Shown: one piece after another, positions 16,713 to 23,467 of the stretch
Numbering within the stretch: the stretch's first letter is position 1
How the letters are laid out: the number at the start of each line of letters is the position of its first letter
Assembly (NCBI RefSeq): GCF_905220995.1
Contig: NZ_CAJNBJ010000001.1
Coordinates: 1,240,001-1,304,000, forward strand
DNA length: 64,000 nt
DNA from: Nitrospira defluvii
Lineage (GTDB): Bacteria > Nitrospirota > Nitrospiria > Nitrospirales > Nitrospiraceae
Reading direction: 5' to 3'
The notes under the pieces: model-generated
Told to the model about the DNA's origin: nothing
The model's database searches: none
Seen by the model: only the letters and a program-made list of their open reading frames with translations
Made by a program: the position numbers and the translations under genes

Positions 16713-17003
16713 TCACCGCTTCGATCGGCGGCAGCCGTCTTGTACGGCTTCGTCTTCGGTCGCGTAGCAGCGTTCGGCATTGGTTCGTAGATACCAGCGT
16801 TGTCCGATCATGTGGTAGATGCAGCGTTCACCGCTATGGGGTGTGAAGTTGCCTTTGATCGGATGTTCAGGGGGACACTGGCCATTCTTGGATGGTTCGA
16901 CGCCGCTGCGGTGGGAGACGGAGGGTCGGTTCTTGGCGCCTTCCGCGTCAGCTACTCCCAGGAGGAGTCCGATCAGAAGCAGATAGACGAGGGTAGGTTT
17001 CAT
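16713..17003 (-). CDS. small secreted Cys-containing protein, sunset-domain-like
   Basis: 96 aa with a signal peptide (~1-21). The mature part has CPPEHPIKGNFTPHSGERCI, then YHMIGQRWY and AERCYATEDEAVQDGCRRSK. The IKGN...CIYH...ERCYATEDEA..DGCR pattern is one I associate with the small sunset domain, also found as a tail on secreted nucleases. Four Cys suggest two disulphides. The thermonuclease gene at 18399-19028 is nearby but not adjacent. Function unknown. Confidence 0.6.
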   Translation of the reverse strand: MKPTLVYLLLIGLLLGVADAEGAKNRPSVSHRSGVEPSKNGQCPPEHPIKGNFTPHSGERCIYHMIGQRWYLRTNAERCYATEDEAVQDGCRRSKR

Positions 17004-17043
17004 GGTGTCGGGTTGAGAGCCTGGTAGAGTCGCGGTGGTTTCA

Positions 17044-17451
17044 TCACTCTGACACCTCGCTCGGTCGAGTGCCGGGAAACCACTCGGTATGTTGATCCCC
17101 TTGGCGGCCGAAATAGGTCACGCGCTTGCTTCGAAGGAAGTAGCCATGCACCCCCGCCGTGACGGCGCGCTCACAAAAGGCCCGAAACGCTTGACCATGC
17201 TGCTGACTGTCGAGGATGGCGGCTTTGAGCAGGGCCGCATCGAAGCGCTTGGAAATCCGAGGCAGACCTTCGAGGAGCAGGGGCGCGGTCACCACAGCTC
17301 CCGTGGCACTGTAGAAGGAAAAAGGCCTGAGGGCATAATCCACATGGTAGTACTCGACACCGTTGGCGATCAGTTTGCCGACGATCTCAGGAAAGGGCAT
17401 CGATCCCTTCACGGTAGCCGTTGCCAATTCCGCAATCTCATTCGCGTTCAT
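17044..17451 (-). CDS. DUF1398-family protein
   Basis: 135 aa. The pattern GKLIANGVEYYHVDYALRPF, a central AILDSQQHGQAFRAFCERAV and the late GYFLRSKRVTYFGRQGD fit DUF1398 (the E. coli YbcV group). No catalytic motif is known for this family. No signal peptide or membrane segment is seen. It stands alone. Confidence 0.6.
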   Translation of the reverse strand: MNANEIAELATATVKGSMPFPEIVGKLIANGVEYYHVDYALRPFSFYSATGAVVTAPLLLEGLPRISKRFDAALLKAAILDSQQHGQAFRAFCERAVTAGVHGYFLRSKRVTYFGRQGDQHTEWFPGTRPSEVSE

Positions 17452-17568
17452 GTCTATCTCCCTGTACCAGCTATGGCGGTGAGGTTATGTCATCGACTGT
17501 TGTTATGCGTGAGGAATCCGGGGCAGTTGCTGCCAGGGCCGAATCGCGCCACCATGTCGATGAATTCG

Positions 17569-18141
17569 TTAGGTCGGGCCGGCCTGCCTGTCTGTCGGCA
17601 CCTCATATCGCAACTCGGCGAAGCCTGGCCCGATTTTTCGTGCGGATACCAATTGAAGCGGCGGATTCGTGACGCGGCGGGGAAACAGTGATTTGCCTCT
17701 CCCCAGCGTGACAGACCCGACTTGAACGATCACCTCGTCCAGCAGGCCGGCATCGTAAAACTGTCCTGCGAGATCTCCACCCCCGACGATCCAGATGTTC
17801 TTGGTGCCGGCAGCCTGGCGCATCTCGGTATGAACGGTTCGAACATCACCTTGAACCAAGCGAATATCGGCATTCGGGACCAAAGGAAGTGGGCGGCTGG
17901 AGAATACCCACGTAGGTTGGGAATAGGGCCAAGGTGCGCCAGCCTGCGCGGCAATGCTCTCGCCATGGTGGAGCATCCACTCATAGGTCGCCGACCCCAT
18001 GGCTAAGGCGCCCACCTCTGCAATAAATGAGGGATAACTCGTCTCGTTTACGTCGCCCAGTGGAAACAGCCAATCGAGCGAGTCGTCTTCAGTTGCGATA
18101 AAACCATCGAGACTGGTGGCCGTGTAGTACTGTGTCTTCAT
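17569..18141 (-). CDS. RibD C-terminal/dihydrofolate reductase-like protein
   Basis: 190 aa. It opens with MKTQYYTATSLDGFIATEDD, typical of the stand-alone RibD_C family, then ALAMGSATYEWML, PTWVFSSRPLPL and IVGGGDLAGQFYDAGLLDEV (the NADPH-binding GGGxLA). The family reduces pteridine- or flavin-like compounds, but most such stand-alone members have no proven substrate. The ATG at 18141 is chosen over the longer frame because the family begins there. Confidence 0.82.
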   Translation of the reverse strand: MKTQYYTATSLDGFIATEDDSLDWLFPLGDVNETSYPSFIAEVGALAMGSATYEWMLHHGESIAAQAGAPWPYSQPTWVFSSRPLPLVPNADIRLVQGDVRTVHTEMRQAAGTKNIWIVGGGDLAGQFYDAGLLDEVIVQVGSVTLGRGKSLFPRRVTNPPLQLVSARKIGPGFAELRYEVPTDRQAGPT

Positions 18142-18398
18142 ACGACATAGTGTGGTGGATCGGTGACTGTTCCCTGTCACAAAGCGTTCTGTCCCCGAAC
18201 AGACGGAGAATCCTGTCGGCCATCTGACCATGAATCCACGACATGTTTCCACCACCATCACCCCGACTGCGGAGTAGGGTCAAAGAGGTCCTCGGCGGGT
18301 GGGAGGAGGCTGATGGTTTGAGTGAGATTGCGTGCAAGGCGACATCATGATAGCCGGTCACGAGTGACTGTCGGGCTTCGTGTCGAAGGCCTGCTGCC

Positions 18399-19028
18399 TT
18401 ACCCTCTTCTTCCAAACCCTTCCCCTATCATCACGTCCGCTACGTTCTGGCCGTTCACGAAGACATCGGCCAGGGTCCGTCCATAGACGTCGTGACCATG
18501 CGGGACGATGCTGATCGTTCCTTCCTGTAGCAGGTGCTCCAACCGGAGAGCGGCCTCTCGCCCGCCTGGTTCAGACAATTCCGGTGCGTTATAGCCGCGA
18601 ATGCGGATGCGATCGGTGCCGTAGCGGATCGTATCGCCATCGACGGTGCGAACTTGCCAGGATTCCACATTCCGCTCGAATCCGCCCATCGACAGCGCAT
18701 GACGCGGAAGGGATCGAAGCCCACGGCTGTGAAACCGCGATTTTTTTGCGAAGGGGTTTTTGTGGGGGCGAAGGCCTCGATCATGATGTCCGCGTCGATA
18801 CCGCGGTGTTGAATGCTGAGGCAGTGATTGCCGTTGGTCCGGTTTCAGGTCCCAACAGTTGTCGCAGTGAAAGGGCGCGGGGTTGTTCGTGGAGGCCGGG
18901 GTGTACGTATGGAGGGTGGACCGGCTTTCTTCCACCGCGCCGAGTGCCAGCGCCGTGGGGGAGGCTACCAGTAATAGCAGGGTCAACCGGCTCAAACTGC
19001 GGGGGTCGGGGATGATGAAGTGACGCAT
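18399..19028 (-). CDS. secreted thermonuclease-family (SNase-like) protein
   Basis: 209 aa. A signal peptide (~1-28) and an unusual low-complexity linker rich in His and Arg (~55-110) precede the OB-fold nuclease domain: VRTVDGDTIRYGTDRIRIRG (~126-145), APELSEPGGREAAL, and DVYGRTLADVFVNGQNVA. The conserved Asp-Thr pair (DGDT) and the Arg of YGR are present, as in staphylococcal nuclease. It likely degrades extracellular or periplasmic DNA or RNA. The linker also contains a CxxC (CDNC). Confidence 0.75.
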   Translation of the reverse strand: MRHFIIPDPRSLSRLTLLLLVASPTALALGAVEESRSTLHTYTPASTNNPAPFHCDNCWDLKPDQRQSLPQHSTPRYRRGHHDRGLRPHKNPFAKKSRFHSRGLRSLPRHALSMGGFERNVESWQVRTVDGDTIRYGTDRIRIRGYNAPELSEPGGREAALRLEHLLQEGTISIVPHGHDVYGRTLADVFVNGQNVADVMIGEGFGRRG

Positions 19029-19163
19029 GGGACAGGTTCTCCGTGGTTCGTGCGCTCAGGGGAGCATGGTTCATGCCATCGTGTTGGGCGCGCGCGGTTG
19101 ACAAGCCGAAAAACCGCGTGCTCAAATGCCCCTCGGACGCGGAGCTTATGGCTGATGGCCCAT

Positions 19164-19223
19164 AGCGAATGGTAGGGTTTCGGACGCTCTTCTTCTCGTC
19201 CTACCAGCTATAAGCCATTCGCT
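19164..19223. repeat. imperfect hairpin in the 19029-19262 intergenic space
   Basis: AGCGAATGG (19164-19172) pairs with CCATTCGCT (19215-19223), and GGTAGG (19171-19176) also matches CCTACC (19200-19205). It lies 40 bp ahead of the 76-aa gene's start. No U-tract follows, so it may be a leader structure or a dispersed repeat. Confidence 0.4.
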
Positions 19224-19262
19224 CTTAAGGACGTTTTACGAACTACTACAGGAGAGCCGCTC

Positions 19263-19493
19263 ATGGATATGTTTGGAAAAGTGGGGTTGGTCGAGGTCCC
19301 GATCTTGATCGCTCCGGACCAGAAGGCCTGGATGGATCGCATGATCAAGGAAGGCAAGATTGCGATTCCTCCCGGGGGGACGTTGGAAAAAGGTTCGCTC
19401 TATTCGATGTTTATCCGCATGCTCTTGCACAACGCAATGGAGGAACAGAAGCGGCAGGAAGCGTTGGAAATGGACGACGAGGACGACGAGTAG
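19263..19493 (+). CDS. 76-aa protein of unknown function with an acidic tail
   Basis: It begins MDMFGKVGLVEVPILI and ends in a run of Asp and Glu (DDEDDE). The middle is mixed amphipathic helix (DQKAWMDRMIKEGKIAI, then SLYSMFIRMLLHNAMEEQKRQ). AGGAGAG stands about 8 bases ahead of the ATG, and a strong terminator follows at 19570. No family was recognised. Size and charge suggest a binding partner or regulator, but that is speculation. Confidence 0.65.
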   Translation: MDMFGKVGLVEVPILIAPDQKAWMDRMIKEGKIAIPPGGTLEKGSLYSMFIRMLLHNAMEEQKRQEALEMDDEDDE

Positions 19494-19569
19494 ACCTGCT
19501 CGGTCCTGACGCCTGTCTGGTGAAACGCGACTGAGGGCAGTGCGACGTCAGAACTGTATCAAAAGAGGA

Positions 19570-19605
19570 GGGGCCCGTATCTGAACAGATACGGGCCCCT
19601 GCTTT
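19570..19605. terminator. bidirectional Rho-independent terminator
   Basis: A perfect 14-bp stem (19570-19583 with 19586-19599, loop AA) is GC-rich at its base. It is followed by TGCTTTT on the plus strand, and on the minus strand by CTCTTTT. It sits between the convergent 76-aa gene and hemL and can serve both. Confidence 0.85.
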
Positions 19606-19639
19606 TACCAACGACGCGTCTGGAAATATGAAATCGACG

Positions 19640-20923
19640 CTATAACGACTTAAAGGCTTCCTGTGCGGCCTTGATCGTGCGCTCGATGTCTTTGGGCGTG
19701 TGGGCCACCGACATAAACGCGGCCTCGAACTGTGACGGGGCCAAATAGACTCCTGCCTCCAGCATCTGATGAAAGAACTTGGCGTAGGCTTTCGTGTCCG
19801 ACTTCTTCGCCGATGCCCAATCCGTCACCGGCCCCTGCGTGAAGAACGCGCACATCATGGAGGCGACACGGGTTTGCGCAAGTGCCACGCCTGCTTTGCG
19901 CGCGGCCTGCCCGATGCCCTCGGACAGCGCGACCGACCGTTGTTCGAGCTGTTCGTAGGTGCCGGGCTTCTTTAAGCGTTTCAGCGTTTCGATACCGGCC
20001 GTGACGGCCAGTGGATTGCCTGATAACGTGCCGGCCTGATACACCGGGCCGGACGGGGCAATCATCTTCATGATGTCCTTCGCCCCGCCATAGGCTCCCA
20101 CAGGCAGTCCGCCGCCGATAATTTTCCCGAGAATCGTCAGATCGGGCTTGATTCCGTACAGCGTCTGCGCTCCGCCGTATTGCACGCGGAACCCCGAGAT
20201 GACTTCATCAAAAACCAGGAGCATGCCGTGCGCATCGGTCAATGTACGCAGGCCTTGCAAGAACTCGGGTGAAGGCGGGATCACACCCATGTTTCCTGCA
20301 ATCGGTTCGACAATCACACAGGCCAGCTGCCGGTAATGTTTCTTGATCAATTTTTCCGTCGTGGCCAGGTCGTTATACGGGGCAGTGAGCGTGTGTTTCG
20401 TGAAATCCTCCGGTACCCCGGGACAGTCTGGAATTCCGAGGGTGGTGAGTCCCGATCCCGCCTTGGCCAGAAGGTAGTCGCTGTGGCCATGGTAGCAGCC
20501 TTCGAACTTCAGGATGCCGTCGCGTTTGGTATAGGCGCGAGCGACTCGAATGGCGCTCATGACCGCTTCGGTCCCTGAGCTTACCAGCCGTACCAGCTCC
20601 ATGGAGGGCAGGGCCTCGCGAATCATCGTGGCCAGCTGGATTTCCAATTCGGTCGGTGCGCCATAGCTGGTCCCGTTGGCGGCGGCTTGTTGAATGGCCT
20701 TCGTCACCGTGGTCGGCGCATGGCCGAGGATCATCGGTCCCCAGGAGAGGACGTAATCGAGGTAGCTGTTTCCGTCGACATCATAGAGGCGTGCGCCCTT
20801 GGCGCGTTCAATGAATCGAGGTTGCCCGCCCACCGAGCGAAACGCCCGAACTGGGCTGTTCACGCCACCAGGAATGATCTGTTGTGCCTCTGCGAAGAGC
20901 TGCTCCGAGCGTAGTGTTTTCAT
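19640..20923 (-). CDS. hemL: glutamate-1-semialdehyde 2,1-aminomutase
   Basis: 427 aa PLP enzyme of the C5 heme pathway. It moves the amino group of glutamate 1-semialdehyde to make 5-aminolevulinate. The opening FAEAQQIIPGGVNSPVRAF is characteristic of HemL. Motifs include SSGTEAVMSAIRVAR, CYHGHSDYLL, FDEVISGFR (the Asp near the PLP ring) and the Schiff-base Lys in TILGKIIGGGLPVGAYGG (~residue 267). The length is normal and no catalytic residue is missing. It is monocistronic here. Confidence 0.95.
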   Translation of the reverse strand: MKTLRSEQLFAEAQQIIPGGVNSPVRAFRSVGGQPRFIERAKGARLYDVDGNSYLDYVLSWGPMILGHAPTTVTKAIQQAAANGTSYGAPTELEIQLATMIREALPSMELVRLVSSGTEAVMSAIRVARAYTKRDGILKFEGCYHGHSDYLLAKAGSGLTTLGIPDCPGVPEDFTKHTLTAPYNDLATTEKLIKKHYRQLACVIVEPIAGNMGVIPPSPEFLQGLRTLTDAHGMLLVFDEVISGFRVQYGGAQTLYGIKPDLTILGKIIGGGLPVGAYGGAKDIMKMIAPSGPVYQAGTLSGNPLAVTAGIETLKRLKKPGTYEQLEQRSVALSEGIGQAARKAGVALAQTRVASMMCAFFTQGPVTDWASAKKSDTKAYAKFFHQMLEAGVYLAPSQFEAAFMSVAHTPKDIERTIKAAQEAFKSL

Positions 20924-21181
20924 GGGCCTCTTTCATCGGGGGTGAGTAGGGGGGCCAACGTACCATGAGAAATTGAAAACGGTCAATTCCGCCTGGCACT
21001 CCCTGGTTGAGTGGGCTTCCTGTCGTAACGATTTGATACGGCACGTTATCCGAAGAGATACAGCGCCGGGGCCTACTCAGGGAGCGAGACGGCTTTCTTC
21101 AGTAAATGTGATGACTTAGATCGGTTCGTCCAATGGCGCAAGTCTTGCTGATCACCGGGTATCACTGCGTAGGAGAAGATG

Positions 21182-21409
21182 ATGCGCGTAATCTGTTCAT
21201 GGTGTGAGAATGAAGGCCGGCCCGCGTTGGTGCGAGAAAAGGCTCCGCTGAGCGACAATCGCGACACCCATGGAATCTGTGCCGATCACCTCCAGCAACT
21301 GGGGGTAGGGAGAGATCCACTGATGCCTTGTTATGAGGAGGGTGCGTTGCCTCGCTATGAACCAGTCCTCACCAGCCGGAGACATGCCTCCTCTGCTGCA
21401 CTGCTATGA
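21182..21409 (+). CDS. tiny zinc-finger protein A (CxxC...CxxH)
   Basis: 75 aa from the second of two adjacent ATGs (21179, 21182). AGGAG lies 6 bases before 21182. Cys5 and Cys8, then Cys33 and His36, suggest one zinc site; GRPA and REK lie between. The first 36 residues align without gaps to the neighbour at 21623 (19 of 36 identical), which supports the start. The C-terminal half is unlike the neighbour. Function unknown. Confidence 0.65.
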   Translation: MRVICSWCENEGRPALVREKAPLSDNRDTHGICADHLQQLGVGRDPLMPCYEEGALPRYEPVLTSRRHASSAALL

Positions 21410-21622
21410 CCTGACCAATGTCTGACTCGGCGTCGGGCGGGCGACAAAAAATGTCCGTTCCTGGCGGAATGCCACGCGGTTCTTGGTTCAACGACGCCGG
21501 ATTTTCCCCGCTGGACCCATCTAACTCCATGAAAAGATTATAGACAGATGTGCCAGTACGCGCTGGTGCGGGTCTTGCGCCTCACGAGGCGATTACCCAA
21601 TGGAAAAGAATGGAGTGAACCA

Positions 21623-21865
21623 GTGAAAGTGCTCTGTGCCTGGTGTGTGCGAGACGGCCGACCGGCGTTTCTGCGGGAGAAATGGCCATTCGAGGATCCC
21701 AGCGAAACGCATGGGCTGTGCGGCGACCATTTCACGTCGTTGAGCGCGAGCGTGAATCAGGTGGTGACGCCCAAGGTCTGGTTGTTGTCGCGTGTGCACG
21801 ACGTCTACTGGGCACTGATCCGCCGGGTGCAGCGAATGAGAGGACGGTTCTTCTCCCTCTGTTAA
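21623..21865 (+). CDS. tiny zinc-finger protein B, paralogue of the gene at 21182
   Basis: 80 aa with a GTG start at 21623, preceded by GGAG at 7 bases. Cys5, Cys8, GRPA, REK, THG, Cys33, Asp35 and His36 fall at exactly the same residue numbers as in the gene at 21182. The remainder (~40-80) is basic with RRVQRMRG near the end. The frame is open upstream to 21548, but the alignment and the ribosome site favour 21623. The two arose by tandem duplication. Function unknown. Confidence 0.65.
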   Translation: MKVLCAWCVRDGRPAFLREKWPFEDPSETHGLCGDHFTSLSASVNQVVTPKVWLLSRVHDVYWALIRRVQRMRGRFFSLC

Positions 21866-21916
21866 GTCGGGATCGCCGCTCAGGATCCGTTTGGCGGGCT
21901 CTCTGGAGCCTCACCG

Positions 21917-22327
21917 CTAGCCGAGTTTTCCCCGCAAGAGATTCAGTCCCTGCTCAATCACGTGCGAATCGGGCAGTTTGCCGTCCGGTGTCAGCTTGTC
22001 GATGAGGCCGGGGAGCAGGTTCGCCAACTGGTTGCCGGCTGCATCCGGGCTCAGCCCCGCTTGAGATGCCAGCTGCTTCAGTAGGTCCCCGCCCAATCCC
22101 TGTTGGATTTGTTGCGGAGAGATCGGCAGATTTTTTCCCGTACTGACCCAGGAATTGACGATCTCGCCCAGCCCATTGTTCTGAAAGGCTTGAATGAGCC
22201 CGCCGAGCCCGCCGACGGTGCTTTGTTGCCCCAGCAGGCCGACCACCGCTTTCATCAAAGGGTTCTGATCGCTCGCCTGCCCCATCATTCCTACTGCCGC
22301 CTGGCCGAGTTGATCGAGCAGTCCCAT
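21917..22327 (-). CDS. YidB/DUF937-like protein
   Basis: 136 aa. MGLLDQLGQAAVGMMGQ, then GLGGLIQAFQNNGLGEIVNSW and SPQQIQQGLGGDLLKQLASQ are the Gly/Gln-rich helical repeats of the YidB family. The C-terminal part is LPDSHVIEQGLNLLRGKLG. Its role in bacteria is not established. GAAGGAGG lies 6 bases before the ATG at 22327. Its stop is 52 bp from the zinc-finger gene B, convergent. Confidence 0.75.
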   Translation of the reverse strand: MGLLDQLGQAAVGMMGQASDQNPLMKAVVGLLGQQSTVGGLGGLIQAFQNNGLGEIVNSWVSTGKNLPISPQQIQQGLGGDLLKQLASQAGLSPDAAGNQLANLLPGLIDKLTPDGKLPDSHVIEQGLNLLRGKLG

Positions 22328-22362
22328 CGTAACCTCCTTCGATAAGTGGGTCGCTGAACGAC

Positions 22363-22899
22363 CTAGCGACCGCTTGGTTTTGACCCCTTGGTCCCTGCGG
22401 ACTTGGGTGTCTTCCGTTCCATGGCTAAGGGTGGGGCGAACCAATTATGACGACTGCGCTTATGCCGCTCGGACACGGCCAGCACTGCGTGAAACGGCAG
22501 GCCGTCGCCAGTGGCGTCTTCGGATTCTTTCAGGCTCCAGGCCTCACCGGCTTCATTCAGGATTTCGACAAACGTTTCGAAGTCGTCCTCCTCGTCCGGT
22601 TTCGTCAGCACCTGGTCGGCATCCGTCACCACGATGAGGTAGCCCTTGGCCGGCAACCAGTCCAGGTCGGCCAGGCACTCTTCGAGGGCATCCCAGTTGT
22701 GGCCGAAATAGTCCGGAAAAGAGAAGACCCGGCTGAACTCATCCAGCAGTCCCGCCTTGGTTCTGCATTTTTTGCCGGAGATGATCTTGGTGATAAAATG
22801 CGCGGGAACGGAGAGCAGTTTATCGAGCGCCTCTCCTTCGGCATGCACCAGGAGATGCGCCCAGGGTTTTTTTATTGACTGGAGTGCGGTAAGCGACAT
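22363..22899 (-). CDS. barstar-family RNase inhibitor
   Basis: 178 aa. The barstar core is KAGLLDEFSRVFSFPDYFGH, then NWDALEECLADLDWLPAKGY (~48-88), which carries the helix that plugs the RNase active site. The protein is cytosolic by appearance, larger than Bacillus barstar (~90 aa), with a basic Lys-rich tail. It starts 6 bp after a secreted guanyl-specific RNase gene, so the two are an inhibitor-toxin pair. It probably protects the producer from its own enzyme before export. Confidence 0.85.
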   Translation of the reverse strand: MSLTALQSIKKPWAHLLVHAEGEALDKLLSVPAHFITKIISGKKCRTKAGLLDEFSRVFSFPDYFGHNWDALEECLADLDWLPAKGYLIVVTDADQVLTKPDEEDDFETFVEILNEAGEAWSLKESEDATGDGLPFHAVLAVSERHKRSRHNWFAPPLAMERKTPKSAGTKGSKPSGR

Positions 22900-22905
22900 G
22901 TCTCC

Positions 22906-23373
22906 TCAATTCATCGGAATAAAAGAGCGATAGTGATCGGCCGTGTAATAGGCCTTGCCGCTGCGTTGGTCGATGACGATGCGTTCGGCCCCGCGATTTT
23001 TCCCCGCCATTTTCGGATGGACGTCATATTCACGATAGCGGCCGCGTGGAAGCACGCGCTCGCGATTTTGGAACGTGCGTCCTCCCACATACCCGGGCAG
23101 GGGTTTCCCATGTCGTTCCTCAATGGCCTTGAGGGTTTCCCGGGCGGCTGAAGGGATGGTATCCCGAACGTCTCGCTGGGTGGCCTGGGGGCCAGCACGA
23201 ACTAACCCGTCCTGAAAGGCTGGGGCCTGAGCGGATGCGGACGCGAGGGTGGAAGCCGGCGCCTCCTGCAGGGTGCTGCGGGGTTCACCGGCGACGGAGA
23301 ATCCCATGTGCAGCAGAAGGGTTGCGCAGAGCCAAAGGAGAACACCTGTGAGGCGTCGACTAGACATCGTCAT
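22906..23373 (-). CDS. secreted guanyl-specific ribonuclease (RNase Sa/barnase type)
   Basis: 155 aa. An N-terminal signal peptide (~1-29) and a low-complexity spacer precede the RNase N1/T1 domain (~90-155): YVGGRTFQNRERVLPRG, RYREYDVHPKM, NRGAERIVIDQ and KAYYTADHYRSF. These contain the catalytic Glu (REY), Arg (ERIV) and His (DHY) of RNase Sa. It should cut RNA 3' of guanosine outside the cytoplasm. The adjacent barstar gene fits. The ATG at 23373 is chosen; 23367 is alternative. Confidence 0.85.
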   Translation of the reverse strand: MTMSSRRLTGVLLWLCATLLLHMGFSVAGEPRSTLQEAPASTLASASAQAPAFQDGLVRAGPQATQRDVRDTIPSAARETLKAIEERHGKPLPGYVGGRTFQNRERVLPRGRYREYDVHPKMAGKNRGAERIVIDQRSGKAYYTADHYRSFIPMN

Positions 23374-23467
23374 TCGCAACCGGTGACATCGACAGAATCA
23401 GACCCTAACATGTCACATGGGAGCGGTCAACGTCGCGGGCCAGGCCTCCGGAGCCGTGCGAGTCGCC

